NCBI RefSeq assembly: GCF_020921035.1
Contig: NC_063156.1
Location: 27,762,283 to 27,826,282 of the forward strand
Length of the DNA stretch: 64,000 nucleotides
Source of the DNA: Rhodamnia argentea
Lineage: Eukaryota > Streptophyta > Magnoliopsida > Myrtales > Myrtaceae
Reading direction: 5' to 3'
The position numbers and the translations under genes were made by a program. How positions within the stretch are numbered: position 1 is the first letter of the stretch; the number at the start of each line of letters is the position of its first letter. This document shows, in pieces, positions 34,913-46,342 of the stretch. Below the pieces are notes generated by a model. That model did not search any database. It saw only the letters and a program-made list of their open reading frames with translations, and was not told where the DNA came from.

Positions 34913-36438
34913 TTGTTTGTAGGGATGTTCGAATCGCGTGTCCTTGGCCTGTCGGGAGTAATGACCACGTGTCGATCACACATCGAAAAGTGCCGGAGTG
35001 TCGGAGAGTGTTAAACACGATACGGAGGCTCTCGGAGAGTGTCGATACTTCCTAAACTGTAGTTAATCAAACCTTTTGTAGTATCACCAAACCCCCCCCA
35101 AACTTATACTAGTGACCCAAAATCAGTCTCATCCTCGACGACCATTAAAGAAATGTGGCAGCTTGCATCGCCAATTGCAGCCAAAAAACAAAAACTAAAT
35201 TTTATCCAGTGCGACACCTCACACTCTCAAAGTTTAAGCTTTTTTATGAATTTCTTTTTTTTATTTTGAAAAAAAAATTCCACATTTAGTCTTTAAATTT
35301 GCACAAGAGTCTTACAATTATAATTCTACAATCAAGTCCATCATGTATTGGTAGTTTTTTCCCCAATCAAGTTCCTTTGTTACCAATTCTAGCACATTAA
35401 AACTAGCGTTTTCCAGCCAAAATTTCGATATCGAAACGAGTGATGGAACCGAAGAATGAAAGGCTATCGACCATAAACACGATCAGCACATAATCATCAA
35501 CAATTTACATCATATGTTTCATTAGTATTGTCGCAAGTGAACTTCAATTTGTCCGAGTCAAAGAATAATCGATTCAATTAAATATACTTTACATGTTCAC
35601 AAACTTGATTGCACGACAAGTTTGATAATGATGTCAGAAAAAGAGTGCAACCTCGTGACGCTAGGAAAGAATGTAGAGAAATACGAGGTAACACAAGTGA
35701 GAACTTAAATTAGTAGGTCGCTCGCCACCCGTAAGGGATAAGAGCAAAACAACAAATCCTTCTTGTTAACAAGACAAAGGCTCAAAATAAGTTATGAACC
35801 AAAACAAGTCCGAATTTCTATCCACCTTAGCATGCTTATATAAACCAGCATGGAACAACCCTCAAACATGGGCGACTCTTCATAGGGAAGAGCCCAGGCA
35901 TCTAAAGACATTGAAACTAGAAAAGTAATAAAGTCAACCACAAAATGCATTAAACACCTAGAGACTCAAACTTAACTCTTTGAGAACTACAACACACTTA
36001 AGACTCGTAAAATCTAGGACTTAAATCCGTTCATCTTCTCGAGTACCTGAATAGACACCTGCGTCCAAGCATCCCATTTGGATTTACAGCTCAAATAAAA
36101 AAAAATTGTAATAACGTTGCAAAGGGCTGCGCACGTGGCAAATGGTGGGTGGATTTGAGCAAATCCTATGCGGCACTCAAGGAGTACCCAATACTTTCTA
36201 CATATTCGAGTCCATTTGAAGTGAGATGCCGACCCAGATTAGGACGATAACTCCACATCCACCGCAAGCTTCTTGTGTCAATGGAATCTCAGGCATTTGA
36301 TTCCCCTAACCAAATTTGTGCAATGGTCTCTCCAGCTAAATCGTCCTTATAAGAATCACATGGTCATAGCCTGACATTGATCAGGGGTCAAAGTCATTCG
36401 ATCTTATCTAAGACTTCAAACTTTGGTACTACAAGAGG
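34913..36438. other. Spacer before beta 5
   Basis: Copy of 21900-23437, including the beta promoter block (36230-36438). No gene. Confidence 0.5.
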
Positions 36439-38404
36439 ATGCCAACCATGTCCAGTCTTGGAGAATCTATTACCTGTAGCGGACCACGCTACGACAGAGT
36501 GAAAGAATTGCAGGAGGTCGACGAGACCAAGGCCGGAGTCAAAGGCCTCGTGGACTCTGGCGCGACCAAGAACCCCAGGATCTTCATCCACCCGCCCGAG
36601 AACTTGCGCAGTTGTCATCCAACACGAACAGGACCAGCCTCCAAGCCCCGATCGTCGATCTGAGAGGCTATCAGGATTCTCGGCGTCGAGGTATCACCGA
36701 TAGTATTCGCGAAGCATTGGAGGCGTGGGGTTCTTCCAGATAATCAATCACGGGATTCCACTCGACGTGATGGACGACATGCTGGAGGGTGTGAAAAAGT
36801 TCCATGAGCAACAAGTGGAAGTGAAGAAATAGCTCTACTCTAGAGATGGTACGAAGAGAGTGAGGTACTTCTGCAATTCGGACTTGTTCCTGTCGAGCAG
36901 CGAATTGGAGGGACACTGTCTTATTTGATTTCCAGGATGGTGAACTAGACCCTGCAGAGGCTGTTCCTCCTATTTGCAGGTATATATGTATGACTAGAGA
37001 ATTGGATTTTTTTTTTTCAAGCTAATAATTAGAGTTGCTATTTGTAAGAAAATTATCAAAAAAAAATCCTAAAACTATTACAATTGTACCAATTCAGTCT
37101 TAAACCTTTTTTTCTCAATTGATTAAGTCTTCAACTTTTTTGTATTTGTGTCACTCCCATCTATCTGATCAACTTTGATCGCCAGCGCCGACATGGGTCG
37201 GCCGGTCTTGACATGGCAATTTTAAATAATACTTTAAAATTTTTTATTTTTCCTTTTAATCTTTTCTTTCCTTTTCCTTTTTCCCTTCTTCTTCTTCCTC
37301 CAGTTGATCGCCGAATCAGCAACAAGCCCAAGTCACACCTGGCGAAGCCGCCCTTGTCCCGGCAAGGATCAACCTTGCTAGATTTGGTGAGGACGGCCTC
37401 ATTGAGCATCGCTTGGGCCAAAGCGGCATCGCTTGGGCCAAGGCGAGCCCCGGTGAGGCCAACCCTCGCCCAGGCGAAACCTAGCCTCTCTAGCCATTGC
37501 CATGCCGGCCACCGCAGAAAAGAGGAGAAAAAAAAAAGAAAAAAATTAAAATTAAAAAATAGGAAATTGTCATCAACGGAGGCCCTGGGGCTTGGTTCTG
37601 ATTATCTCAATGGCACTGGCTTGTCCCGAACCAGAATTGACTTTCCGCACGGCTGATCACTCGGACCCTATGTTCCTGACTCTTCTCCTTCAAGATCACC
37701 ACGGTGGCCTCCAAGTCCCCCATGAAAACCACTGGGTCGATGTGGTTCCTGTGCATGGAGCACTTCCAGTCACCTTGGGAGACTTCATGCAGGTTAAGAA
37801 AGTTTCCTACTTTTGTTTTTCTGACCTTATGTTTTATGGCCTACATGAAAAATACAAAATTGACATCGAGATATGTTTCTCCGGAGTCTGATTTCAATCG
37901 CCCTTCATTACATCACGAGTTTAGACAGTATCTTCTGAGTCGCCGAAGTAATATGCTACGTACTTCCTATGACACCCCGAGTGCTGGAGAAGAATCATAA
38001 GTGAAATTTCAGAGCAATGTAGCGAGGAACGAGTTCATATCAGCTCTTGATCTTTAACAACCGTGTCACGCTCAAATTAGAGGACTACAAGAAAACACAC
38101 TGCATGCTATGTCTGGCTCTTGACATTCATCTTTACCAACATCGTTTGAAGTCGCAACTCCTTTCCTGGCCTGATATGATGGTTGCAGCTTGTTACCAAC
38201 AAGAAATTCAAGAGTATGCAACACCGAGTACTCGCCAGGCCCATCCGACCCAAGGTTTCGGTCGCATCCTTTCTCTACCCGAGCGGGACGCAAAAGACCA
38301 GGCCCTTTGGACCAACGAAGGAGCTTCTCTCTGAAAACAATCCACCCATATACAAAGAGACCTCTCTTCTGGAATACCTCAACTATTGCATATCCCATGG
38401 CTAG
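36439..38404 (+). pseudogene. Broken dioxygenase (beta 5), the locus next to the bHLH gene
   Basis: Exon 1 (36439-36979) has the same frame loss as beta 3 at about 36613, a further one-base loss near 36728 (gcgtggggttc) and an in-frame TAG near 36830. Intron 1 holds a foldback element (to 37573) that joins directly to a 5'-truncated exon 2 (about 37577-37792). That exon also lacks about 40 bases around the TCHYYPxCP segment. Exon 3 (38189-38404) is open to a premature TAG, and its RxS has become KVS (PKVSV). It is clearly non-functional. Confidence 0.85.
37040..37573. mobile_element. Foldback-type element in intron 1 of beta 5
   Basis: Same family as 24036-24636, starting gaaaattatcaaaaaaaaa then attacaattgtaccaattcag, with a GC-rich core and an A-rich 3' part. 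Its right terminus is missing. The sequence passes directly into truncated exon 2, so a deletion removed the right end together with the 5' end of exon 2. Confidence 0.6.
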
Positions 38405-39844
38405 GGTGCCATTCAACACTTCATCCTCATTTCAGGATAAGCAGACTCCAAAGAGAGCAGAGCTGTGGAAAATCCTGACCGAGCGTGCCTTGACTGGTTA
38501 TATCATTTGTTCGAGTGCGTGGCAGGACTTTGTTATTAATCTTTTCGATCTGTGCAGCAATAAACTCTTACCCATGTAACACAAATCAGTGTCCTTCAAA
38601 TGATTAGCATTAGGTTTCGGCCCTTACGAGGTTCTCTATCTCCCTCCCCTTCTCCACCACCCCCCCCAAAAAAAAAAGAGCTGCAGTTACATCTTTAAAC
38701 ACCTCCGAGTTGTAGTTGCAAAGATTAATCATTGTTAATACTAACTATCGGAGAAAAGTGCACATTTAGTCATTAAACTTGCACAAGTGATGCTCAAACT
38801 GTAATTTCTACAATCAAGTCCTTGTCCTTATAAGTTTTTACCCGTCCAGTTTCTCCGTCACCGACTCCAGCACATTGAAACTAGCGTGTCAAATAATTCC
38901 AGCCATAAGTTTGATGTTGAAATGAGTGATGGAACCATGGGATGGATAGCTATTGAACATTTGCTTCATTGTTCTGCAACTTGATGAGCACCAATTGATC
39001 CAGAGAATGAATGAATCGATTGGACAAATTCTAGGAATTCAAGAACTCGATTGCACAACAAATTCAATGACGACATTGGAAAGAGAGTGCAGATTCATGA
39101 ACCAAATGTGTGCTTTTTCCTCGAATACTTTCAAAACCACTTTTCATTGGAAAATGGTTTCCAAAGTCGACATTCTCTTCATAGTACCAGAAAATATTTC
39201 CGCCCCAGAATCCTTCTCCAGGGGTGTGACTACAGAACAAAACGTTGATATATTATCGTGTTCAGGAGACGAACCACATGCAAATCATCCTTGGACACCA
39301 TTTAATTCACCACCACATGCCCATCACCCACATGCCCAATGTACCATGAGCTGAAATGAGAGTCGACTACTTAATACCGGCATAACTTTAAAAAGCATGT
39401 ATTTCAGCTTCCTACCATTTTGCACTTGTAGCAGAAGGAACCAAGGACCAAAATTTTGCTGAATCCATCCTAAAAGTGGCATATAGCAGCAAAACAGCAG
39501 ATTGAAGCAAGAAAACTCGGAAATTAGAGCTTTAGAAACATCATCACTTGCATCACGATAGGGCTTTCAATGCACAGCGGCTCCTACATTGCAAGGTTTT
39601 AAGGAGGATGCGACTCGGTGAAACTCAAAACCCATTCATGGGATAATAGGGTCAACACTCATCTTCACAAATGAACACACCAGGAAAACAAGGTTTCCTC
39701 CCCAATGCCAAAGAGGATAAAACACAAAGGTCAAACTAGAATTGGAACAATCCATGTCATGGATGATTTACATGCGTACATTATAGAGTTTCTGGAACAT
39801 TTTGTTATGTTTCTGGATTGAGGCCAAGGGCTGCATGTTGTGTT
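38405..39844. other. Spacer between beta 5 and the bHLH gene (tail-to-tail)
   Basis: Carries the dispersed block (38740-38960) and the segment paralogous to the spacer behind beta 1 (8580-9440). The right end includes the 3' untranslated region of the bHLH gene. No open frame of interest. Confidence 0.5.
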
Positions 39845-42800
39845 TCATGTTGAAGTCTTGGGTTGCAATATTTGCACAAGTGACCACAAGACATCCATTC
39901 TGTGGATGTTTTTGTTATTTTGCCCCTGCAACCATCCAAACAATTATTGATTAAGGTAACCACAGAGAACAAAACACAACCAACAACGCTAATGTATTTC
40001 CTTCTTGAGCAAACGTATCATTCGGACATCCACAACATACCTCAACCACAAAGCATATCCCTATCTTCTCACCATGTGCTTCTGTGACACCTTTTAAGAT
40101 TGTCAGACCCAAGCTTCTAATTGCTTCTGCTATCTCAAGAAAATGACCGCAATCTTCACACATCATCTGCACACATCAACCACATTTGGATCGTGCTGAT
40201 CAGTTAAATCAAAAATAATGTTTGCCGACCAAAAGGAAATATACAGGTTAGAAATTGAAGCTCCCTTCCACCACTATCCACTTCATTTTGGAAATGAATG
40301 GTAAATGCAGTTATTATTAACCCTTTTTTTCAGGAAATAATCATTGACTGCCCTCCCCTAATCACACAATGGTATTACACAAGATTTCTACATGATAACA
40401 TGTCCCCACCTCCACAAGCAGTTGGCCCTTCTTACTAAGATTCTCGACCATGATTGAGTATATCTTGAGATGACTTCCCACCTCCACTGCCCAGCTTGAT
40501 CCTTGTTCGTTACTGGAGGATCCCAGTACATCTGGTTCATTGTGACGGAGCTACAAAGTTCAGAATATGGAGCATCATTCAGATAAAATCTCATTTCAAA
40601 TAGGTAACAGACATGCTATGTGCCATGGATATCTATGTGAACACTAAGGATCTAAAAAGAAATATTACACTAGGGTAAAGTATGATAGAAAGACCTGGTC
40701 CAGATACCTATGAGATAAACATATGAAATATAAAATGAGCTGAAAGAAAAAAGCATGTCAAGAAGATGCTGATAACCTGCGGTTGTTTCTCTCATCTACG
40801 ATTTTAAAGGGGAAGAACAATCTTACCTTTGATTCGGCGCACTTGTTCAGCTTGTCAGCATGCTTAGTGATGCTCTGTAGAAAAAGCATATGCTTGATTG
40901 TGCGCTCCAACAGTGCATCGATACTACACTGCAAATGTTTGCAAACTTTTAGTGCAGAAAAAACACATTTCCTATGGGAAGCAAAACTATCAAAAACAAG
41001 AACACCGCAACTACATTAGAACTTACCTTTGAACCACTAGGCACCAATTCTCTTAGTTCCTTTAGACGATCTTGGATCAGTTGTCTGTCCCTTGGCCTGG
41101 GCCTACGATTTTCACCAGGTCTGGCCCTCTTTTTGCTGTTCTTCGCCAGCTCCAATGACCTCTCTAACAGATCGCTATGTGAAGTTTGACAAGAAGACGA
41201 AATGCTTGCTGAAGACATAGCAAGACTTCTGTCTGACGAATGTAGGCCATGTCCTTCTGTATGATAGGGCTGATCAAATGAATAACCCAATGAATGAGCA
41301 GTGAACTTAGAAAGACTAGAGCTGGAAGCTTCTGGCACTCTTCCTGAAACCATTGGAGACCTTAATGAGCTGGAAAATGATCCTTCATTTTTATTTTCAT
41401 GACCACTCTGACAAACTTTAGCCACTACAGCTTCCAGAAGATGCTCTGAGTCTGATTCATTTGTCGAATGGCTGCTGCTGATCCCTTCTAAAATCTGCAC
41501 TGCTCTTTCAGCTTCTGTTTTGTCTTCTTCCCAAATTGAGGCAGCACTCATCCTTGAAAAAGCTGGTCCAAGTGCTTCATGGAGTTCTGAAATACTCGGG
41601 AATCCAAATGATCTTCTGGATTTCTCTAGGTTATCATCAATCTCCAAACGTTTCCCTAAATCTTTTTGTGCCATTTCTGGTAATTGAAGGAGCTCATTTG
41701 ATATCGCATCTGAACCACGAGCTCTGACTCTATCTTGACCGGAAGATCCTAACTGGTCTAAAGGGAGATAGGGGCAATCAACACCAATCTCTTCAGCTGG
41801 AAAGGCATTTTCAAATAAGTAACAGTTGGATGATATATTTTCCGTGAATGGACTGATAGTGGGTGCCAGAATGGCATTTAGACCATCCAAGTTAGGTTCT
41901 TCTTTAAAAGGTTTCTTATTGCATATATTTTCGTGAATATGATTCTCCAAAGTACTTGGCCTCTGTTCATGATTGTGGACAACCTTGACTTCTGCTCTCT
42001 GATGACTTCCAGACAGTGGCAGACGACAGGATCTCTCGATATACTTCTCAATATATGGATAAGGTGAACATATATTGGCTTCTTCTTTAGACCCATTTAG
42101 GTTGCCAGAGCAATCAGAAGTGGCTTCTGAAACCAAACCATCCATAAATGAACTTGCCTGAGAATAAGAAAGCAGAAACGTGTGAGAAGATAGCCAGAAA
42201 TGGTAATAATGATAGTGGACTCCACGCTCTGCTCTGCACGTGAGCGCAAACGTGCATTTGTGAGCATGCATTCATATGTCTCTGTGTGAGTGTGCGCACA
42301 CACAGGTGGTTGCCTACGAGTGCGCGCGCGCAAGAGAGAGAGAGAGAGAGATATACCTGCTGTAGTAAATTATCAGAACATGACAAGGGAACAGATTTAA
42401 GCTGTAGCAAGGAATCTTGGAAAGACAAAAATGCATCTCGGATATTGCTCACCAGCTTCACATCCTCGTTCACCTGCTCCCATATATAAGCCAAATGAAA
42501 GAAAAATAAAATCAAGACAAAATCATACGAAAGTTTGACACATATCTGACTTCTTCATGGAAAATTAATCCAAGTTAATGCCAAATAAATTCTTCACTAG
42601 TAAAATAGATAAAAGGATCCATTCATAGGGAAAATGGCCTGCCACAAAAGGCTGGTAAAAACGACAAATGTGGAGGTGATCGGCTATATGAACCCAGAGC
42701 AATTCTGAGACTTGTGGCAAAAGGTTAAAGCATTCGATTTTTCAAAAGTGTGAAGAAAAAAATACAATCCAAACACGACCACCTAAATGCGGATTCAAAT

Positions 42801-45369
42801 ATTCGACAACTGGTAGGATATCAGCAACCAAAGAACCATGAAACACATCTCTCAGGACAGGAGCCTTAGAACATATACATCTGTGCAGTGTTAGGATAAT
42901 TATAAACAACTTGGACATAATAAAAATATGGAGCTTCATGTAATTGGATATAGTGCCTTCTTACACAAGAAAAGAAAAGGGATATTGACGAATTAATCTG
43001 CAGATCACAAAATTTTGGAAGTTATCTTACTTTATTTAAAGAGCCAAGCTGTAGAACTCCATGTGGAAGAACAGCCATGACAAGAACAGCCTGTAGAGTT
43101 ACAACAGATAGACTGACATAAGAATTTTATTAGCAGAAAAGGTGTACAGAAATAGCTACATATGATAAACCATAACGCCCCATAGTGTCATTCATATCGT
43201 TTGTTAAACCAATACCAACAGATGATATCACTCTGCCAGACAGAATTAACAAACTGATGAGTTTGAACAGTGAATGTTGAAAAGTAGTTATCATATTTGT
43301 GTATGTTTTAGAGACTACGTGCATGAAATAGACAAAATTGCATGCGTGAAAAAATATTGAACTACTGTGATAAAAAAATCTCATATTTTAGAGGATGGCT
43401 TATAATCCATAGTCACGTTACAAATATGATATATGTAATTGGAACAATAAGCACCTGCACTCCATTGCTGCTTTGACAATTACCACATTTGATTACACAT
43501 GTTATGCACAGTAGATAATCCATCACTTATTTTCATTACTCTAAAACAAAAATACAATTCCAAATTTAATATACACATTTATAGTGAATATTAATATACA
43601 ACATGCAATAGTGGCAGAAGTTACTTTCAAAAGATTGTTCAGTCAACAGAAGTTGAAAACTTCCACATTGTCCCAGTAAAGGACTCAATATAGGAATACA
43701 ACACTACAACTAGATATATTCCGCATCATTAAAGTAAAAACCAAAAAGAATTTCAACTCAGAACATGGTAAAAACCAACAGAAACAAGCATACCGCTATT
43801 CCAGCTGAACATTGTGTTTGCCAGATATCACAGTCCTGAAAATCACCAAAAACACATTCAATGAATAGATACATGGAAGACTGGTAATTGTGTATATAAA
43901 GATACCAATCCGATGTCAATATTAACCCAATTTTATCAAAAAACAGAAGTATGAGTATTTTGCACGAGGATTAAGGTGGACCTCCGATGATAAGTAGTCA
44001 TTGGCTAGATAAAGATTGGGACATAACCACTGATGCTTCCCACTAGCTGCCACCTGCCCAACAATCCTGTTGGAATTTTGGTTCAGAGAAAGAAACGGAA
44101 TATCCTTAGTTTGTAACCCTCAAAATTACTGACTCAAAATAAATGATAAAGCATATCGCATATCCTCTATCTTGCAGATTTTTCAGAATGTTAAACTGTT
44201 CTGTACCCTTCCCCAAGAGAATGCACGTAATAGGACATCTTTGCCAAAGCTAACTCAAGGGGATCACGTGAATATCCAAGATTGTTTGAGTGGTCCACTG
44301 TCTCCTCAGAGCACTTAAACTTGGAAAGACCAGTTTGTCCATGGCTATTATAGTATGCATCCTCCCAAGTCAAAACCCTGAAAACATTCCATGAACCAAT
44401 GACAATAAGAACTTAGAGATGGTAAATAATATATAACATATGTAGGTGCACACATTCAATTGCATATGCTATAATTGAGGGAAGAGTTTTTATTAATGCT
44501 TGACACGCAGCCCCTACTTTCCTTAGAGAAATTTTTTCAATAAATAGTCACACGCCGATACAAGTAAATGTTTTTTTAACGAATAGCCGTTTCCATATAG
44601 ATACGTTTCTCCTTATAACTATGTTTACGTAAAGAAACCATGTGAATATATATGCCCATGCATGCCACCATGCAACCGTCCAGTTCTAACAATCAGAAGA
44701 ATTGCAAGTTTGTAAAGACATGTGACGTCTCATAAGGTGCTGTGTCTAGTTGAAAGACGGTCCATGGAAAGATTCTGCTGGCATAAGCTCCAGCTATCAG
44801 TAGGTGCAAAGAGGTTGTCCCTATCACTTTGCCAATTTATTGCCCTCTTTCACTAAATGTCAGTGCAGCTACTGTCTGATTCAATATTGCATACTTATTC
44901 CTCCTCGAGTATCCGCAGTTGCTCAAGATTTTGAGCACGTGATACTAATAAATGACAACACTTCATCAAAAGGTGGACAAACAAGTCAGCTCTGGTAACA
45001 TCGCGACAATAACTTAAACATTATCGCATTACATCATATACTTCCCCAGAATAGCTGACAAATACAGCAATTATGAGTATGACTGACCCAAACTAACTAC
45101 TAACCGTCCTCTTAGTAGATTAATTATCTAATTGTTATTAGCTTCTATTTCAAACAAAGAAAAGTACAATTTTCAACTAACATAAAAACCATTGCAGGCA
45201 CAAGCACAAACCAACATTTGAGCAATTTGGCCAAACACCAGACGAAAGAACAAGAGGAAAATTTATCGACTTACATGCGTGCCCGATGCTCAAGTTTCCA
45301 GAAGACGGCATACTTCCACTCCGAACCAGAACAGAGGCTCTTCAGCAGTTGGTGCATGTATGCCCCCAT
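39845..45369 (-). CDS. LONESOME HIGHWAY-like bHLH transcription factor (bHLH155/EMB1444 type)
   Basis: Eleven exons on the - strand: 45275-45369, 44207-44377, 43982-44066, 43794-43835, 43031-43090, 42357-42473, 41027-42157, 40827-40928, 40410-40550, 40041-40166 and 39845-39925. All introns are GT-AG and the reading frame is continuous, 716 aa. The N-terminal MYC_N-like region (1 to about 160) starts with QLLKSLCSGSEWKYAVFWKL and includes VLTWEDAYY and GEGIVGQVA. A Ser/Asn-rich middle is coded by the big exon 7. The bHLH is at about 532-600, with basic-side residues RPGENRRPRPRDRQLIQDR lacking the usual H-E-R pattern, as in this subfamily. A C-terminal ACT-like region (about 615-705) contains GSSWAVEVGSHLK and FLEIAEAIRSLGLTILKGVT. 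Family members act in the nucleus as dimers with other bHLHs. LHW itself controls vascular cell number, and EMB1444 is needed for embryogenesis. The exact orthology is not settled from sequence alone. Confidence 0.9.
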
Positions 45370-46310
45370 TTCGGCTCCAAGACAATTCTATCAAGCACAA
45401 CAATAGAGAGCCACCACCTCCACCTAATGCCCTCAACTTCTAGGCTCCCACTTAAGAAATTTCAAAGAAACCCCAATCAAACACCCGAATTTCACAGGGA
45501 ATCCTAACCCTAGCTTCCCCGGTACGATCCTCTACCTGCCTGTTTTCTCCTTAACCCTGCTTTTCCTAACTTTATTGGAGGTCCTACAGTCGGAAGCAGA
45601 AGACTATCCCTGCCCATTCCTCTTTCTACTTAGACGGGAGAAAGGAAAACAACAACCCCTGCTCTACCGGGTTCAGCAAAAACCGGGCAAATGAACTCAC
45701 AACCGCGAAAACAGAATCAAGCTCGCGAGACCGATCCCGAAAATTTGGCCGCGCTCCGATCGGACACACTTGCTGAGTGGAGCGGCTCGAACCATGTTCT
45801 CAGTCTCGGACGTCGAGAATTCCTCCCCCCCAAAAAAAAAAAAAAAACAAAAGCCTCGACGCGGAACCTTTTTTTGTATCTAGCTGATGTCGGAAGACAT
45901 GGAGGAGACAGAACCGTCCACCACCGAGCTCAAGCGACTGAAATTTCTAGGTTCTTCGTCTTAAGTCCGACGAGAAATCCACGAAGACCGAACGCGAACG
46001 AACTTCGCAGCTGACTGACGACCAGAGAGTGTGAAGATGAAGAAGCTAATCCAGAGCGGCAACAGCAACAGCAACAGCAACAGCAACGGTAATGCTAAGG
46101 AGAGGCGCAACTCACAGCTTTTCGATCGCTACAGAAGAGTGATCCACGGCTCTGACGCCATTCTCGTCGATCCACACAGCTTTTCTCCGATTTCCTAGAG
46201 AGAGAAAAAGCGGGGGCTGGCTAGAGAGAGAGAGTGAGAAGAGAAGAGAGAACGTCAAATCGCTTTTCTCAGAGAGAGAGAGAAGAACGTTTTTGGTTCT
46301 GGCAAAGGCA
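45370..46310 (-). promoter_or_regulatory. Leader of the bHLH gene with several upstream AUGs
   Basis: Between the TATA box and the main ATG, four upstream ORFs can be read if the leader is unspliced: 46129-46161 (MASEPWITLL, 10 aa), 45880-45900 (6 aa), 45697-45795 (32 aa) and 45510-45617 (35 aa). A leader intron is likely and could remove some. A hexanucleotide run (GTTGCT on this strand, 46056-46087) and CT-rich stretches mark the 5' part. Arabidopsis AT2G31280 (bHLH155) is annotated with the conserved uORF CPuORF7, so regulation by a uORF is plausible. I cannot say which of these, if any, is the homologue. Confidence 0.45.
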
Positions 46311-46332
46311 AAAGGGGCACCCCGGGGTTCGG

Positions 46333-46342
46333 CTTTTATATG
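46333..46342 (-). promoter_or_regulatory. TATA box of the bHLH gene
   Basis: CATATAAAAG on the - strand, predicting transcription start near 46300-46310, just before a GA/CT-rich leader. Located 960 bp upstream of the start codon. Confidence 0.6.

Larger units (their letters stand above)
24637..37573. repeat. Segmental tandem duplication, unit 2 (about 12.9 kb)
   Basis: Second copy of 10511-24636. Unit 2 gained two PIF/Harbinger-type insertions. It lost the region equivalent to 15535-17045 (beta promoter and exon 1), 17758-18378 (beta exon 3) and about 20665-21900 (Copia 5' part). It ends at the foldback element in intron 1 of the last beta locus, the same element type that ends unit 1. Confidence 0.8.

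Noticed and set aside
45691-46014. + strand frame of 107 codons
   Set aside because: It is antisense to the leader of the bHLH gene, has low-complexity lysine runs and no recognisable feature.
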